Positions 8,784-16,558 of a stretch of DNA of 64,000 nucleotides are shown in pieces (the stretch's first letter is position 1; each line of letters opens with the position of its first letter). This DNA is from DATARH01 sp963773625 (GTDB taxonomy: Bacteria > Pseudomonadota > Alphaproteobacteria > ATCC43930 > CGMCC-115725). Under the pieces are notes generated by a model. The model was not told the origin of the DNA and did not search any database. It saw only the letters and a list, made by a program, of their open reading frames with translations. The stretch covers positions 45,341-109,340 of the forward strand of contig CAVZCJ010000002.1 in assembly GCA_963773625.1 (NCBI GenBank), given 5' to 3'. The position numbers and the translations under genes are program-made.

Positions 8784-9321
8784 CTATTGTCTTGGCTCAG
8801 AGCGGATCAGTTTGCAGATCCCCGGCAGATTGCGGTGGCGCTCGGCGTAATCCATGCCATAGCCAACGACAAACACGTCCGGGACCTCGAACCCCTCGTA
8901 GCGGATCTCGACCGGCCGCGCGCCGGGAACCTGCTTGCGGAGGAGGGCGCACACGTCGAGGCTCGCCGGCCCGAGGCCGCGCAGCTCGGCCAGGATCGTG
9001 CCGATCGTCAGCCCGGTATCGACGATGTCCTCGACGAGGATCACGTGATGGCCGCGCACATCGAGGCCGCTCTTGTCACGGATCAGCACCGTGCCGGAGG
9101 AGCGCGTTTGGTCGCGATAGGACGACGCGCCGATGAAGTCGATAACGTACGGGATCGTGATTTGGCGCATCAAATCCGCGGCGAAGACCGTTGCGCCCTT
9201 CAGCACGATGACGAGCGTCAGAGGGGACGCCCCGATGGTCCCGCTCGATTTGCCGGGCAAGCTCGCCGACCCGTTCGCGAATTTGGTCCGCCGAAATCAG
9301 CGGCTCGAGGCGTTCGCTCAA
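8784..9321 (-). CDS. hpt: hypoxanthine phosphoribosyltransferase (frameshifted near 9230)
   Basis: About 179 residues. The TTG at 9321 is the likely start (SERLEPLISADQIRERVGEL) because its codon overlaps the stop of the upstream gene, which indicates coupling. The type I PRTase core is clear: LVIVLKGATVFAADLMRQI, the PRPP loop VILVEDIVDTGLTIGT, and a C-terminus with FVVGYGMDYAERHRNLPGI that stacks on the purine. It salvages hypoxanthine and guanine to IMP and GMP in the cytoplasm. One frame change after IERDHRG is needed to join the N-terminus to the core. Confidence 0.9.
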
Positions 9322-9743
9322 TCGCGGCGATAGGGATAGCAGCGCGCGCGATCGAGGGTCATCGCGTAATGTTCCGCCAGCACCCGAATCGCATCTCCCT
9401 GTTCGGGGTAGGGGTCGGCATTGCCGGGTCCGACGATGATCGGGCGAAAGCTGCGGTCGTCCTTGCCGCCTGGCGGCAGCATCGCCGTCGCCAGTGGCGT
9501 GCCGTCATCAGCGCGCAGCGTGAGGAATAACGGCATCTCGCGTTGGACATGCGCCTTCAGCCCTATCTCCTGCTCGAAGAACACCTTCGAGATCGGCTGA
9601 AAGCTTGCGGCGGCCTTTTCCCGCTCCTTGCGGAAATATTTCTCGACCGCGTGGTGCATCATCTCCGATTCGGCGGCCGCCTCGGCTTCGGTCTCGATAC
9701 GAAACCAAGTCTTGCTGTCGGGAGCATCGCAAACGTACCGCAT
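9318..9743 (-). CDS. hypothetical protein, 141 aa
   Basis: It begins MRYVCDAPDSKTWFRIETEA at ATG 9743, behind a strong GGAGGA Shine-Dalgarno. It has a helical N-terminal half rich in Glu and Ala (ESEMMHHAVEKYFRKEREK) and a C-terminal half with FLTLRADDGTPLATAMLPPG and GNADPYPEQGDAIRVLAEHY. There is no signal peptide or membrane segment. I do not recognise the family. The stop overlaps the hpt start by two bases, so its translation is coupled to hpt. The 300 bases upstream of its start hold no other convincing gene. Confidence 0.65.
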   Translation of the reverse strand: MRYVCDAPDSKTWFRIETEAEAAAESEMMHHAVEKYFRKEREKAAASFQPISKVFFEQEIGLKAHVQREMPLFLTLRADDGTPLATAMLPPGGKDDRSFRPIIVGPGNADPYPEQGDAIRVLAEHYAMTLDRARCYPYRRD

Positions 9744-9952
9744 GCTTCCTCCACAATCGCTGCCGTCGGGGAACCGGGTGGCGATTGGCGCGAGCGAGTG
9801 ACAAGAGGAAATCCGAGGTTGCAGGGCGAGTCAACACCCAGGCGGCCTAACTCCCCTGATATCTCACGCGAACGCGGTCGCCTCTCATTTTACATTGCAA
9901 ATTGCAGACACCGACCGTCGGGCAGATCCGTGATTAGCTATAAAAGTCGCGG

Positions 9953-9976
9953 ATCTCTGCCGATCTCGGCAGAGAT
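9953..9976. promoter_or_regulatory. perfect inverted repeat with 11-bp arms
   Basis: ATCTCTGCCGA and its exact complement TCGGCAGAGAT are separated by two bases (TC). It sits alone in the 300-base gap between the minus-strand hypothetical gene (start 9743) and the weak small ORF at 10045. On the minus strand the repeat is followed within a few bases by CTTTTATAG, which could make it a terminator in that direction, but no gene ends there. An operator is the alternative. The rest of 9744-10044 shows nothing I can assign. Confidence 0.45.
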
Positions 9977-10044
9977 GGTTAACGCGGCGGAAGCGGTACG
10001 ACAAATGAACCAGCATAGGGGCAGACCAATGCACGGAGCCCACG

Positions 10045-10254
10045 ATGCTGTTTTTCTCGAACTCAATGCCAATCCCGCCCTTCGCCGGTCTCGATGATGC
10101 TGTTGTCGCTCAATCGCCGGGCCGCCGCTTTGCCTTTCTGATGACGCCGTTTCGCGACGTCGATGATCGTCCCTTCTTGAAAGCGCGGGCGAATCGCGCC
10201 GAAAAGCGCGCCGAGCGTGCCGCTAGCGACGCCGAGCTCGACGGCCGCCGCTAG
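10045..10254 (+). CDS. possible small protein, 69 aa
   Basis: It starts at ATG 10045 with GGAG eight bases upstream and reads MLFFSNSMPIPPFAGLDDAV, ending in an Arg/Ala/Glu-rich helix. It overlaps the end of the convergent AI-2E permease gene by 32 bases. Codon third positions are only moderately GC-rich and I recognise no family. It is listed because it is the only plausible frame in the 9744-10222 gap. It could equally be spurious. Confidence 0.25.
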   Translation: MLFFSNSMPIPPFAGLDDAVVAQSPGRRFAFLMTPFRDVDDRPFLKARANRAEKRAERAASDAELDGRR

Positions 10255-11365
10255 GGGAGGGACGTGTCGGCGGCTGTGGCGATGCTGCCTCGGCCGCTGG
10301 CAACTCGGTCCATTCGCGCCATAGCGCCATCAGCGCGGCCATCGTCGCCGGGCCGAGGAACAGGCCGATAATTCCGAGTGTCTCAAGGCCGCCGAGCAAT
10401 CCGAGCAAGACCCATATAAATGGCAGCCTCGCCGATCCGCCGATCAAAACTGGCCGCACGAAATGGTCGGCGATGAAGACGACGATACTGCCCGCGACGA
10501 AGATGACGATCGCCGCCAGCATCTTGCCCACCGACACCATGTACAGCGATGCAATCGTATAGATGAGCGGCGCGCCGAACGGGATTACCGCCAGCACGCC
10601 GGTCACCGCCCCAACCGAGGCAGGGTACGGCAGCCCGACAGCAATGTAGACGATCCCCAGCACCACACCTTCGGCAAGCCCGACAAGCACCAGCCCAACC
10701 ACGGTCCCATGTACGGCCGCGATCATGTGGGCGCCGATTTGTTCTCCGCGTACCCCGATGACACGGTCGCTGAGGTCGCGCAATTGCTTGGCGAGCGTGC
10801 TGCCGTCGCGAAACAGGAAAAACAGCCCCAAGAGCGTGAACAAGAACGTCACGAAGCGATGAATGACTTCGCCGGTGTGTTCGCGCGCCGACTGCGCGGC
10901 GAATTGGTTGACCCGTCCGAACAGCTCTTGCGCCATGGTTGGGTCAGCAAGATTGGTGTGCCACCACTCGGCGATAGACGAGCCGACGATCGGCAGATCG
11001 GCGATGACGCTTGGAACTTCGATGCCCTGATGTCGCGCGGCGGCGATCATCGGGAAAATCAGCCGCATCTCATGGGCGATGGCGAGGCCCAGCAGGATTA
11101 TTGGCGCCGCGAAAACCACTGCGACTATGATTGTGACCAGCAGGGGAACCGCGACTCGGCCGCTCGGCCAGGAAACAGGTGTTGGATTCGGACGTAAAGC
11201 GGCCACAGGGCGATCGACAGCACCACTGCCCAAGCGAGCGCGGGAAGGAAGTCGTGCAGGATCCACAACCCGGCGAGCACAAACCCGGTCGCCAGCACCA
11301 GCCGCGCTCGAAGTTGCGATGTCGATGGTGGTGGCGGGGCAGGATCGGAAGACTGTCGCCGTCAT
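10223..11365 (-). CDS. AI-2E family transporter (permease), frameshifted N-terminus
   Basis: About 380 residues from ATG 11365, behind GAGGAACA. From about residue 70 it shows the AI-2E/PerM membrane pattern: VTIIVAVVFAAPIILLGLAI, then HRFVTFLFTLLGLFFLFRDG, and the signature PFGAPLIYTIASLYMVSVGK followed by IWVLLGLLGGLETLGIIGLF. The first helix (LVLATGFVLAGLWILHDFLP) is in another frame, so an indel is needed near 11165 and probably another near the start. Family members are eight-helix permeases with roles from autoinducer export to sodium/proton exchange, so the substrate is not predictable. The last residues, SPQPPTRPSPSGGRR, look like translated repeat sequence. Confidence 0.8.
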   Translation of the reverse strand: MTATVFRSCPATTIDIATSSAAGAGDRVCARRVVDPARLPSRARLGSGAVDRPVAALRPNPTPVSWPSGRVAVPLLVTIIVAVVFAAPIILLGLAIAHEMRLIFPMIAAARHQGIEVPSVIADLPIVGSSIAEWWHTNLADPTMAQELFGRVNQFAAQSAREHTGEVIHRFVTFLFTLLGLFFLFRDGSTLAKQLRDLSDRVIGVRGEQIGAHMIAAVHGTVVGLVLVGLAEGVVLGIVYIAVGLPYPASVGAVTGVLAVIPFGAPLIYTIASLYMVSVGKMLAAIVIFVAGSIVVFIADHFVRPVLIGGSARLPFIWVLLGLLGGLETLGIIGLFLGPATMAALMALWREWTELPAAEAASPQPPTRPSPSGGRRARRR

Positions 11366-11604
11366 TGTTCCTCGCGCGTCTTCGGGTCAATCTAGCGAAG
11401 CTGCCGGTGCGACCGCATCCTTTCGAGCGAAATCATCGGTGCGCGTTGGTGCTTGCTTAGTCCTCGCGCGCGCCGCATTCGCCCGGTCTTGCTCGGTATG
11501 GCCGTCGGGAATAGGCTGGCAACTGTCGGTTCCGCTCGATCCCGGGCAGAGCGGGTGAACGTTTCGGCGTGATTGCGCCGGCGGTAAATGATGGAGCGAA
11601 GGCA

Positions 11605-12108
11605 ATGGCATACAGTCTTGAGGAGATGTCGGGCGAAATGCACCGAATCATCGCGGCCGATCCAGGTCCGGAAGGTCGAAAGAAGGTTTGCGCGTTGGTG
11701 CAAAAGGCATGCTCGGACAATGACTTTGTCACCAAATACCTGCCGGCCGACGGTCCGGAACGTAAGATCCTCTACGAGGATCCCGAGTTCGGTTTCTGCA
11801 TTCTCGCGCACGTTTATCACGGCGCCAAAGAGAGCGCGCCTCACGATCACGGCCCGACCTGGGCGATCTACGGCCAAGCGGTTGGCGAAACGGTGATGAG
11901 CGATTGGGATAAGATCGCCCCAGCGAGCGAGAGTGAGCCTGGCAAGGTTCGTTTGCGTCGTGAATACACGCTGACCCCGGGTATGGCCTATGTCTACAAC
12001 GAAGGCGATCTGCATTCGCCGCGCCGCGCCGATTCGACTCGGCTGATTCGTATTGAAGGGCGCGACGTTACAAAAATCCGGCGATTCGCCTACGAGCGCG
12101 CCGCTTAG
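11605..12108 (+). CDS. cysteine dioxygenase-like cupin protein
   Basis: 167 residues from ATG 11605, with GGAGCGAAGG upstream as ribosome site. The cupin core has SAPHDHGPTWAIYGQAVGET, giving two metal-ligand His, and a later DLHSP giving the third His. This is the three-His iron site of thiol dioxygenases (cysteine dioxygenase, mercaptopropionate dioxygenase and relatives). The N-terminal half is helical (LEEMSGEMHRIIAAD). The likely role is oxygen-dependent oxidation of a thiol or related small molecule in the cytoplasm; the exact substrate is unknown. A good terminator hairpin follows at 12251. Confidence 0.65.
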   Translation: MAYSLEEMSGEMHRIIAADPGPEGRKKVCALVQKACSDNDFVTKYLPADGPERKILYEDPEFGFCILAHVYHGAKESAPHDHGPTWAIYGQAVGETVMSDWDKIAPASESEPGKVRLRREYTLTPGMAYVYNEGDLHSPRRADSTRLIRIEGRDVTKIRRFAYERAA

Positions 12109-12250
12109 CGAGGAAGATCGCGGGCGGCGGAAACGCCGCCCCTGCCTCGCGAGTTTCCGCTCGCTGGGCTGGTCATAGAACCGCGGACTCGGCGGTCGTA
12201 AGAACATCCGGCGCTCGTCGATTTTTTCTAGGACGCTGGACGCACGAAAT

Positions 12251-12284
12251 CGAAGGCATCCCGGGGGGATGCCTTCGTCTCGTT
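12251..12284 (+). terminator. intrinsic-terminator-like hairpin
   Basis: The arms CGAAGGCATCCC (12251-12262) and GGGATGCCTTCG (12266-12277) form a perfect 12-bp stem with a three-base GGG loop, followed by TCTCGTTTG. It lies between the convergent cupin gene (ends 12108) and the OmpA-like gene (ends 12326), so it may serve both. The T-tract is short. Confidence 0.6.
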
Positions 12285-12325
12285 TGTCGTGAGCAGGCGG
12301 CGGCCGAAGCCGCCGCCAATCCGAC

Positions 12326-12754
12326 TTAGCCTTCGACCACCGTGACACGACGGTTGCGCGGCTCACGCACGCCATCGGGCGTCGGCACGGCAAGATCGTT
12401 CTCGCCACGGCCGGAAACGGCCATCGCTGCCCACGGCACGCCCATGCGGGCGAGGATGTGGCGAACGTTCATCGCGCGGCGAACCGACAAGCGCTGATTG
12501 TAGCGCACCGAGCCGGAGGTATCGGTATAGCCAGTAATCTGCACGGTGACGACACCGCCAGCTTTGAAGGTGTCCGCGGCCTGCTTCAGGATCGCTATAC
12601 CCTGCGGGCCGACCCAGGACCGGTTCCAAGCAAAGTAAACGGTGAAGACCTTGGCCGCCGGTGGGGGCGGCGGGGGCGGCGGCGGCGCGGGCGCCGGCAC
12701 CGGCGCGCATGCCGCCATGATCAGGAGCGAACAGAGGGCCAGGGCACGCTTCAT
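12326..12754 (-). CDS. OmpA-family lipoprotein
   Basis: 142 residues from ATG 12754, with a strong GGAGGA site. The N-terminus is a lipoprotein signal with lipobox: LCSLLIMAACAP, lipidated Cys at about 17. A run of Pro/Ala (about 18-34) forms a linker. The C-terminal OmpA-like domain (about 35-142) carries VTVQITGYTDTSGSVRYNQR, LSVRRAMNVRHILARMGV and GRGENDLAVPTPDGVREPRN with the conserved peptidoglycan-binding Asp and Arg pattern. Such proteins anchor the outer membrane to the cell wall, as Pal does. This one is shorter than Pal and is not next to tol genes. Confidence 0.85.
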   Translation of the reverse strand: MKRALALCSLLIMAACAPVPAPAPPPPPPPPPAAKVFTVYFAWNRSWVGPQGIAILKQAADTFKAGGVVTVQITGYTDTSGSVRYNQRLSVRRAMNVRHILARMGVPWAAMAVSGRGENDLAVPTPDGVREPRNRRVTVVEG

Positions 12755-12919
12755 CGGGTTCCTCCGATAGTTGAGAAGACACACCATATAATAAATCCTC
12801 GAATTATACTACTGGAAAGCGTGATTGGTTCAACCAGCCCTTCAATTCACTTCAACCGTCACGCTCGCCCGACCGCGCGCCGCATCAACATCGAGCTGAT
12901 CGCCCGCTAGTAGAACGCC

Positions 12920-14326
12920 TTATAAGGCATTTGCGCGGACTATGCGAGCAAACCAATCGTAAGAAGCCTTTGGCACCCGCTTCAGAGTGACGCGGTCAAC
13001 CGCGGCGAGGCCAAATTTCGCCGCGTAACCGTGCGACCACTCGAAATTATCCATGATCGTCCAGACGAAATAACCGCCAAGATTTGCGCCTTTTTCGATG
13101 GCGTGGTGGGCGGCGGCGATATGCGCGCTCAGGTAGCTCATCCGCTCGGCGTCCTCGATATGGCCGGCGGCATCTGGCCTCTCGCGGAAATAGGCGCCGT
13201 TCTCGGTGATATAGACACGGGGATTGCCATAATGATCGCGCAGATCCGCGAGTACCTCGACGAGACCGCCGGGATCGACGGGCCAGCCCATGCCGGTCAG
13301 CGGCATGTTCGGCGGATTCGCTCCCCAATTGGTGCCGACAAGCCCATTCGGGTCGGCCCGCTGATACATCGGCGAGTAGTAATTGACGCCGAGGAAGTCG
13401 ACCTTCCGCTCGATTTCCAGGAGGTCATCCTTCTGCACCAGCTTGGCGAGATAAGGCTCTAGCAGCGTCGGGTAGCGGCCGTGAAAGAGCGGATCCAGAA
13501 AGCTGCGATTCCACAGCGCATCCCACATCGCGGCGGCGCCGCGGTCGGCGGTCGCGGTGCTCGCTGGCCGCACCGGCTGCAGGCTGAACACCGTTCCGAT
13601 GTTGCGCACCGGGCCAAACGACTGCACCAGCAGCGCGGTCATGCCGCGCGCCTGGGCGAGGTTCTGGTGGTGGATCGCGGCGAACATCTTGTCCCGGCTC
13701 TTGAAGCCCGGCGCGTGTTCGCCGATCCCGTGCCCCATCACCGCATGAACCTGTGGCTCGTTGAAGAGCGCCCAGTGGGAAACCCGGTCGGCGAGCTTGC
13801 GGGCGACCGTCACCGCGTACTCGGCGAACCAGTTGACGATGTCGCGATTTGCCCAGCCACCTCGGTCCTGCAGTGCCTGCGGCAGATCCCAATGAAACAG
13901 ACAGGCCCAGGGCGAGATGCCGGCGTCCAACGCGGCGTCGACGAGGCGACTGTAATAATCCAGTCCGCGCTGGTCGGGCTTGCCGGTACCATCGGGTAGC
14001 ACCCGAGGCCAGCAGATCGAAAAGCGGTATGCCTTTAGCCCGGCCCGAGCGATGAGCGCGATATCCTCGGGATAGCGGCGGTAGCTGTCGCAGGCGAGCT
14101 CGGGCGTGCTGCCATCGCCGATCGCCCCGGGCTTGCGGGCGAAGGTGTCCCAGATGCTATCGGCCGTGCGATCGCCGCGCCCCTCGATCTGGCAGGACGA
14201 GGTCGCGGTACCCCAGACGAAGTCGGGCGGGAAGCGCAACGTCTCGGCGTCGGCCGACGCGGGCTTGAGAAGTCTCCCCGCGAGGGCTCCTGCGGCGGTT
14301 GCCTTCAACAGATCGCGGCGCTGCAC
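12920..14326 (-). CDS. family 1 glycoside hydrolase (beta-glucosidase) with Tat signal
   Basis: 468 residues from ATG 14326. It opens with a twin-arginine signal, MQRRDLLKATAAGALAG, so it should be exported folded to the periplasm. The GH1 barrel follows: FPPDFVWGTATSSCQIEG, YRFSICWPRVLPDG, the acid/base Glu in ALFNEPQ, NYYSPMY, and the nucleophile Glu in YITENGAYF, then FVWTIMDNFEW for sugar binding. Both catalytic Glu are present and the length is typical plus the signal. GH1 enzymes hydrolyse beta-glucosides and are more often cytoplasmic. The SMP-30-type gene ends nine bases upstream on the same strand, suggesting a two-gene operon that frees glucose and handles a sugar lactone. Confidence 0.9.
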   Translation of the reverse strand: MQRRDLLKATAAGALAGRLLKPASADAETLRFPPDFVWGTATSSCQIEGRGDRTADSIWDTFARKPGAIGDGSTPELACDSYRRYPEDIALIARAGLKAYRFSICWPRVLPDGTGKPDQRGLDYYSRLVDAALDAGISPWACLFHWDLPQALQDRGGWANRDIVNWFAEYAVTVARKLADRVSHWALFNEPQVHAVMGHGIGEHAPGFKSRDKMFAAIHHQNLAQARGMTALLVQSFGPVRNIGTVFSLQPVRPASTATADRGAAAMWDALWNRSFLDPLFHGRYPTLLEPYLAKLVQKDDLLEIERKVDFLGVNYYSPMYQRADPNGLVGTNWGANPPNMPLTGMGWPVDPGGLVEVLADLRDHYGNPRVYITENGAYFRERPDAAGHIEDAERMSYLSAHIAAAHHAIEKGANLGGYFVWTIMDNFEWSHGYAAKFGLAAVDRVTLKRVPKASYDWFARIVRANAL

Positions 14327-14335
14327 GACGCCGGC

Positions 14336-15292
14336 TCAGCCGCCGACCGCGCCCTCGGTACCGACATAGACCGCGTAGAGCGAATGGCTCGCGGCCATGA
14401 ACAAGCGGTTACGCTTGGTGCCGCCGAAGCAGAGGTTGGCGGCGCGCTCGGGTAGGCGGATCTGGCCGATCATCGCGCCGTCGGGCGCGAATACCGCGAC
14501 CCCGTTCAGTTCCTCGCTCATTCCCCAGCCGCACCAGAGATTGCCATGCACGTCGCAGCGGAAGCCGTCAGGCGTGCCTTTGCCGAGATCGGCGAAATCG
14601 CGGCTGTTGGTCAGGCGATCGCCGTCGCCGACGACGTCGAAAACGCGGATCGCTCGTTGCGGTTGGGCGCGGGACTCAACCACATACAGGCGCGACTCAT
14701 CGGGCGAGAAGCAAAGCCCGTTTGGGCCGCGAATATCGTCGGCGACGATCGTCACCCGGCCGGTGCGGCCGTCGATCCTGTATACACGCGTGACCGGGAG
14801 CTCCGGCTCGGCGCGATCGCCCTCATACTCGCCGCCGATGCCGAAGGGGGGGTCGGTGAACCACACGGAACCGTCCGATTTGACGACGACATCGTTGGGG
14901 GAATTGAGCGGTTTGCCCTCGTAGCGGTTGCACAGGACCGTGATTGTCCCGTCATGCTCGGTGCGGGTCACCTGACGGCCGCCATGCTCGCAGGTGATGA
15001 GCCGGCCCTGGCGGTCGCGGGTGTTGCCGTTGGCATTATTGGATGGCTTGCGAAAGACGCTGACCACGCCGGTTTCCTCTTCCCATTTGAGGATTCGGTT
15101 ATTTGGGATGTCGCTCCACAGCAGGAAACGCCCGTCGCCGAACCACACCGGCCCTTCGCTCCAGCGGCAACCGGTATAGAGGCGCTCGACCGATGCGTTG
15201 AACGGCGGCCGGATCGATTCGAAGCGTGGGTCGAGAGTGATGATCGCGGGATCGGGATAGAGAAGGGAAGGCTGCCAGCCGGTTTCGCTCAT
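14336..15292 (-). CDS. SMP-30/gluconolactonase/LRE family lactonase
   Basis: 318 residues from ATG 15292. The six-bladed propeller motifs are visible: RWSEGPVWFGDGRFLLWSDI with the metal-binding Glu, NGNTRDRQGRLITCEHGGRQ, LNSPNDVVVKSDGSVWFTDP with the Asn ligand, and GPNGLCFSPDESRLYVVES with the catalytic-region Asp. Relatives hydrolyse sugar lactones such as gluconolactone, using a divalent metal. No signal peptide is seen, so it is probably cytoplasmic unless the start is further upstream. It is first in a probable operon with the Tat-exported beta-glucosidase. Confidence 0.85.
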   Translation of the reverse strand: MSETGWQPSLLYPDPAIITLDPRFESIRPPFNASVERLYTGCRWSEGPVWFGDGRFLLWSDIPNNRILKWEEETGVVSVFRKPSNNANGNTRDRQGRLITCEHGGRQVTRTEHDGTITVLCNRYEGKPLNSPNDVVVKSDGSVWFTDPPFGIGGEYEGDRAEPELPVTRVYRIDGRTGRVTIVADDIRGPNGLCFSPDESRLYVVESRAQPQRAIRVFDVVGDGDRLTNSRDFADLGKGTPDGFRCDVHGNLWCGWGMSEELNGVAVFAPDGAMIGQIRLPERAANLCFGGTKRNRLFMAASHSLYAVYVGTEGAVGG

Positions 15293-15407
15293 CGTATGTG
15301 CCCCTGCTCGTTACGCGCTTGGCGCGAGCATGGAGCGTTTCGCGCAAGGCCTCAAGGTCTGGCGCGGCGAATACAGCGGCAGGATATTGGTTCCGCGCGA
15401 ACGCGCC

Positions 15408-15566
15408 CTACATGGCGTTGGCGACGTTTTGAAAAGCCGAACTGACGGAACTGCCGACCGTGACAAGCACCGAGAACGCGGCGATGGAAATGAAGAATGC
15501 AACCATCGCGTACTCGATCGCGGTCGCGCCCTTCTCGCCCAGCCGTTCCTTGAGAAGCGTGCCCAT
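15408..15566 (-). CDS. Flp/Fap-type pilin, type IVb
   Basis: 52 residues from ATG 15566. It contains the type IVb pilin hallmark GATAIEYAMVAFFISIAA, with the conserved Glu-Tyr after the short leader and a single hydrophobic helix, and a Ser/Asn-rich tail (VGSSVSSAFQNVANAM). Prepilin peptidase would cut before the ATAIEY segment. Flp pilins polymerise into tight-adherence (Tad) pili. No tad/cpa assembly genes are in this window, so this is an orphan pilin gene whose machinery, if any, lies elsewhere. It is divergent from the dioxygenase at 15695. Confidence 0.85.
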   Translation of the reverse strand: MGTLLKERLGEKGATAIEYAMVAFFISIAAFSVLVTVGSSVSSAFQNVANAM

Positions 15567-15694
15567 GAATTTTCCGCCCCGGCACTGCCAGTAACGGTTG
15601 ATAATGTGGAGGGCGCTGGTTGACGATTTATGAAGAAATACCAGGCACGAGCCCCGGAATGGTCGCCTGAGAGGGATAAAGTGAGGAATTTTGC

Positions 15695-16519
15695 ATGACA
15701 GGGACAGTTTTGATGAGCGCGATCGCCTCGCACTCACCACGGATTGGCATCGAGGCCCAGGCGCCAGATTTTCTGCGCGGCGTCATCGCCGGCGAATACG
15801 CGATGGGGCGGGCGATCCATTCGCTCGAACCCGATGTGATCGTGCTGCAATCGGCGCATTGGGTGACGACCTTTACCTGGTACGTCACCTGCCAAGCGCG
15901 GCACCGCGGGGTTTGCGTCTCCGACGAGCTTCCCGACCTCATCCCGGGACAACCCTACGACCGGCCCGGCGATCCCGAATTCGGCGCTGCGCTCGTCGAG
16001 GCAATCAAGGCCAAGGGCCTGCTGGCTGGGCGCAACGACACGACGCATTATAAGTGGGACTACGGTACCTACGTCCCGCTGCAGTATCTCGATCCCCGGC
16101 AGCAAATACCGGTGGTGACGATGGGTACCTGCATCCTCGCCGATCTCGACGAATGCTACCGCGTCGGCACCGCCATCCGCGACGCGGCCGTCAACTCAGG
16201 CAAGCGGGTAGTCTTCGTCGCCAGCTCGGCGCTCTCGCACCGGCTGGTGCGCAATCCAGCGAGTTGGCCCACCGCAGAGGACCAAGCGCTCGACCGCGAG
16301 TTCCTCAGGCTGCTCCGCGACGGCCGCACCGGCGAGGCTCGGCAGTTCCTCGATGGCTTCGCCAAGCAAGCGCAGGTCGAGATGGGCGGACGGAATATCG
16401 CGACGATGCTTGGCGTGCTTGATGGCACCGCGGCGGGCCGGCAAAGCGGTGTTGAATATGGCGAGTATGGTCCGTCCTCGGGAGCCGGCCACACCAATTT
16501 CGCTATCCGTATTCAGTAA
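15695..16519 (+). CDS. class III (LigB-type) extradiol ring-cleavage dioxygenase
   Basis: 274 residues from ATG 15695. LigB-family landmarks are the N-terminal SAIASHSPRIGIEA with a metal-ligand His, VIVLQSAHWVTTFTWYV with a second His, and the distal VVFVASSALSHRL containing the catalytic-region His, then a C-terminal GHTNFAIRIQ. The family cleaves catechol-type rings next to the hydroxyls using Fe(II), for example homoprotocatechuate. The aromatic substrate cannot be named, and no other ring-degradation genes are adjacent. It stands alone on the plus strand between two minus-strand genes, so it is monocistronic. Confidence 0.8.
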   Translation: MTGTVLMSAIASHSPRIGIEAQAPDFLRGVIAGEYAMGRAIHSLEPDVIVLQSAHWVTTFTWYVTCQARHRGVCVSDELPDLIPGQPYDRPGDPEFGAALVEAIKAKGLLAGRNDTTHYKWDYGTYVPLQYLDPRQQIPVVTMGTCILADLDECYRVGTAIRDAAVNSGKRVVFVASSALSHRLVRNPASWPTAEDQALDREFLRLLRDGRTGEARQFLDGFAKQAQVEMGGRNIATMLGVLDGTAAGRQSGVEYGEYGPSSGAGHTNFAIRIQ

Positions 16520-16558
16520 AGCGACATCGGCGCAAAATGCATCAGCCGCGGCGCCGGG

